From positions 9,940,536 through 10,004,535 of the forward strand of contig NC_051450.1 in assembly GCF_001649575.2 (NCBI RefSeq): a stretch of DNA of 64,000 nucleotides. Direction: 5' to 3'. Source of the stretch: Kryptolebias marmoratus. Taxonomy: Eukaryota; Chordata; Actinopteri; Cyprinodontiformes; Rivulidae. Shown piece by piece: positions 63,671-64,000 of the stretch; position 1 is the stretch's first letter, and each line of letters starts with the position of its first letter. A model generated the notes under the pieces. It saw nothing but the letters and a program-made list of their open reading frames with translations, had not been told where the DNA came from and did not search any database. The translations under genes and the position numbers were made by a program.

Positions 63671-63768
63671 AGAAAGGTCTTCATCTAGTATGTATAGGGG
63701 CTAACTCCTTCAGAAATTTGCCAAAACTATATTGTGTTATAGTTATATGTTATAATCCTTTATATATA

Positions 63769-64000
63769 CAGGTGCTGGTCATAAAATTAGAATATCATGA
63801 AAAAGTAAATTGATTTCAGTAATTCCATTTAAAAAGTGAAACTTGTATATTATATTCATACATTACATTCAAACTCATATATTTCAAATGTTTATTTCGT
63901 TTAATTTTGATGATTACAAATGACAACAAATGAAAATCTCAAATTCATCATATCAGAAAATTAGAATATTACTGAAGACCAATAAAAACAAAGGATTTAT
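63769..64000 (+). mobile_element. Probable Tc1/mariner-type transposon end, running off the window
   Basis: Begins CAGGTGCTGGTCATAAAATT then AGAATATCATGAAAAAGT, directly after a TATATA run that would supply the TA target. AAATTAGAATAT recurs at about 63958. I recognise this opening as a repeat common in fish and other vertebrates, attributed to Tc1/mariner-like elements. The transposase region, if present, lies beyond 64000. Confidence 0.6.

Larger units (their letters stand above)
60952..64000 (+). other. cdh18: Start of cdh18 intron 9
   Basis: It starts at donor gtaatt and runs off the window. It contains an AGGAAGG run near 62510, a TTTA run near 62080-62115, the second copy of an old dispersed repeat (63097-63570), a TTTGG pentamer run at about 63644-63670 and the start of a probable Tc1/mariner element at 63769. 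No further coding exon was seen. Confidence 0.8.

Noticed and set aside
4276..64000. CRISPR arrays, operons, tRNA or rRNA genes
   Set aside because: Looked for and not seen. The repeats are transposons or microsatellites and the setting is a vertebrate intron landscape.

Overview
This is a vertebrate, very probably teleost (ray-finned fish), genomic window. It is AT-rich and intron-dominated, with GT-AG splice sites, many microsatellites, and fish-type LINE, hAT and Tc1/mariner debris. No prokaryotic gene organisation is visible. The first 82 bases are an assembly gap.

The only host gene I can support is a type II classical cadherin on the + strand. It matches cadherin-18 (cdh18) by its signal-peptide and prodomain sequence, the furin site RPKR followed by GWIWNQFF, and several EC-domain stretches. 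Nine coding exons are present: 4045-4275, 21029-21323, 25633-25752, 40956-41123, 42600-42787, 43596-43849, 53818-53954, 57700-57821 and 60834-60951. They join in one open frame of 1633 nt (544 complete codons plus one base). They encode the signal peptide, prodomain, EC1-EC4 and the start of EC5. The rest of EC5, the transmembrane segment, the catenin-binding tail and the 3' UTR must lie beyond 64000. The 5' leader in the first exon begins after a strong splice acceptor at 3716-3717, so a promoter and further noncoding exons probably lie upstream of this window.

Layout: 83-3717 is upstream intron or flank with simple repeats. 3718-4275 is the leader plus coding exon 1, with several short upstream ORFs. 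4276-21028 is intron 1, with copies of an inverted-end dispersed repeat, two RTE-like LINE copies (one with a 5' inversion) and a GGAT microsatellite probably seeded by a LINE tail. 21324-25632 is intron 2, with a homeodomain-site-rich candidate enhancer. 25753-40955 is intron 3, with two adjacent perfect hairpins, a clean hAT foldback element with an 8-bp target duplication, a LINE with a long intact reverse-transcriptase frame, and a CpG-rich insert. 41124-60833 holds introns 4 to 8. 60952-64000 is the start of intron 9, ending inside a probable Tc1/mariner element.

The window does not hold an obvious new multi-gene system. The items most worth following up are the inverted-end repeat family with its internally reiterated unit (at least seven copies in 64 kb), the LINE that is open through its RT domain, the twin-primed RTE insertion, the paired hairpins, and the uORF-rich cdh18 leader.
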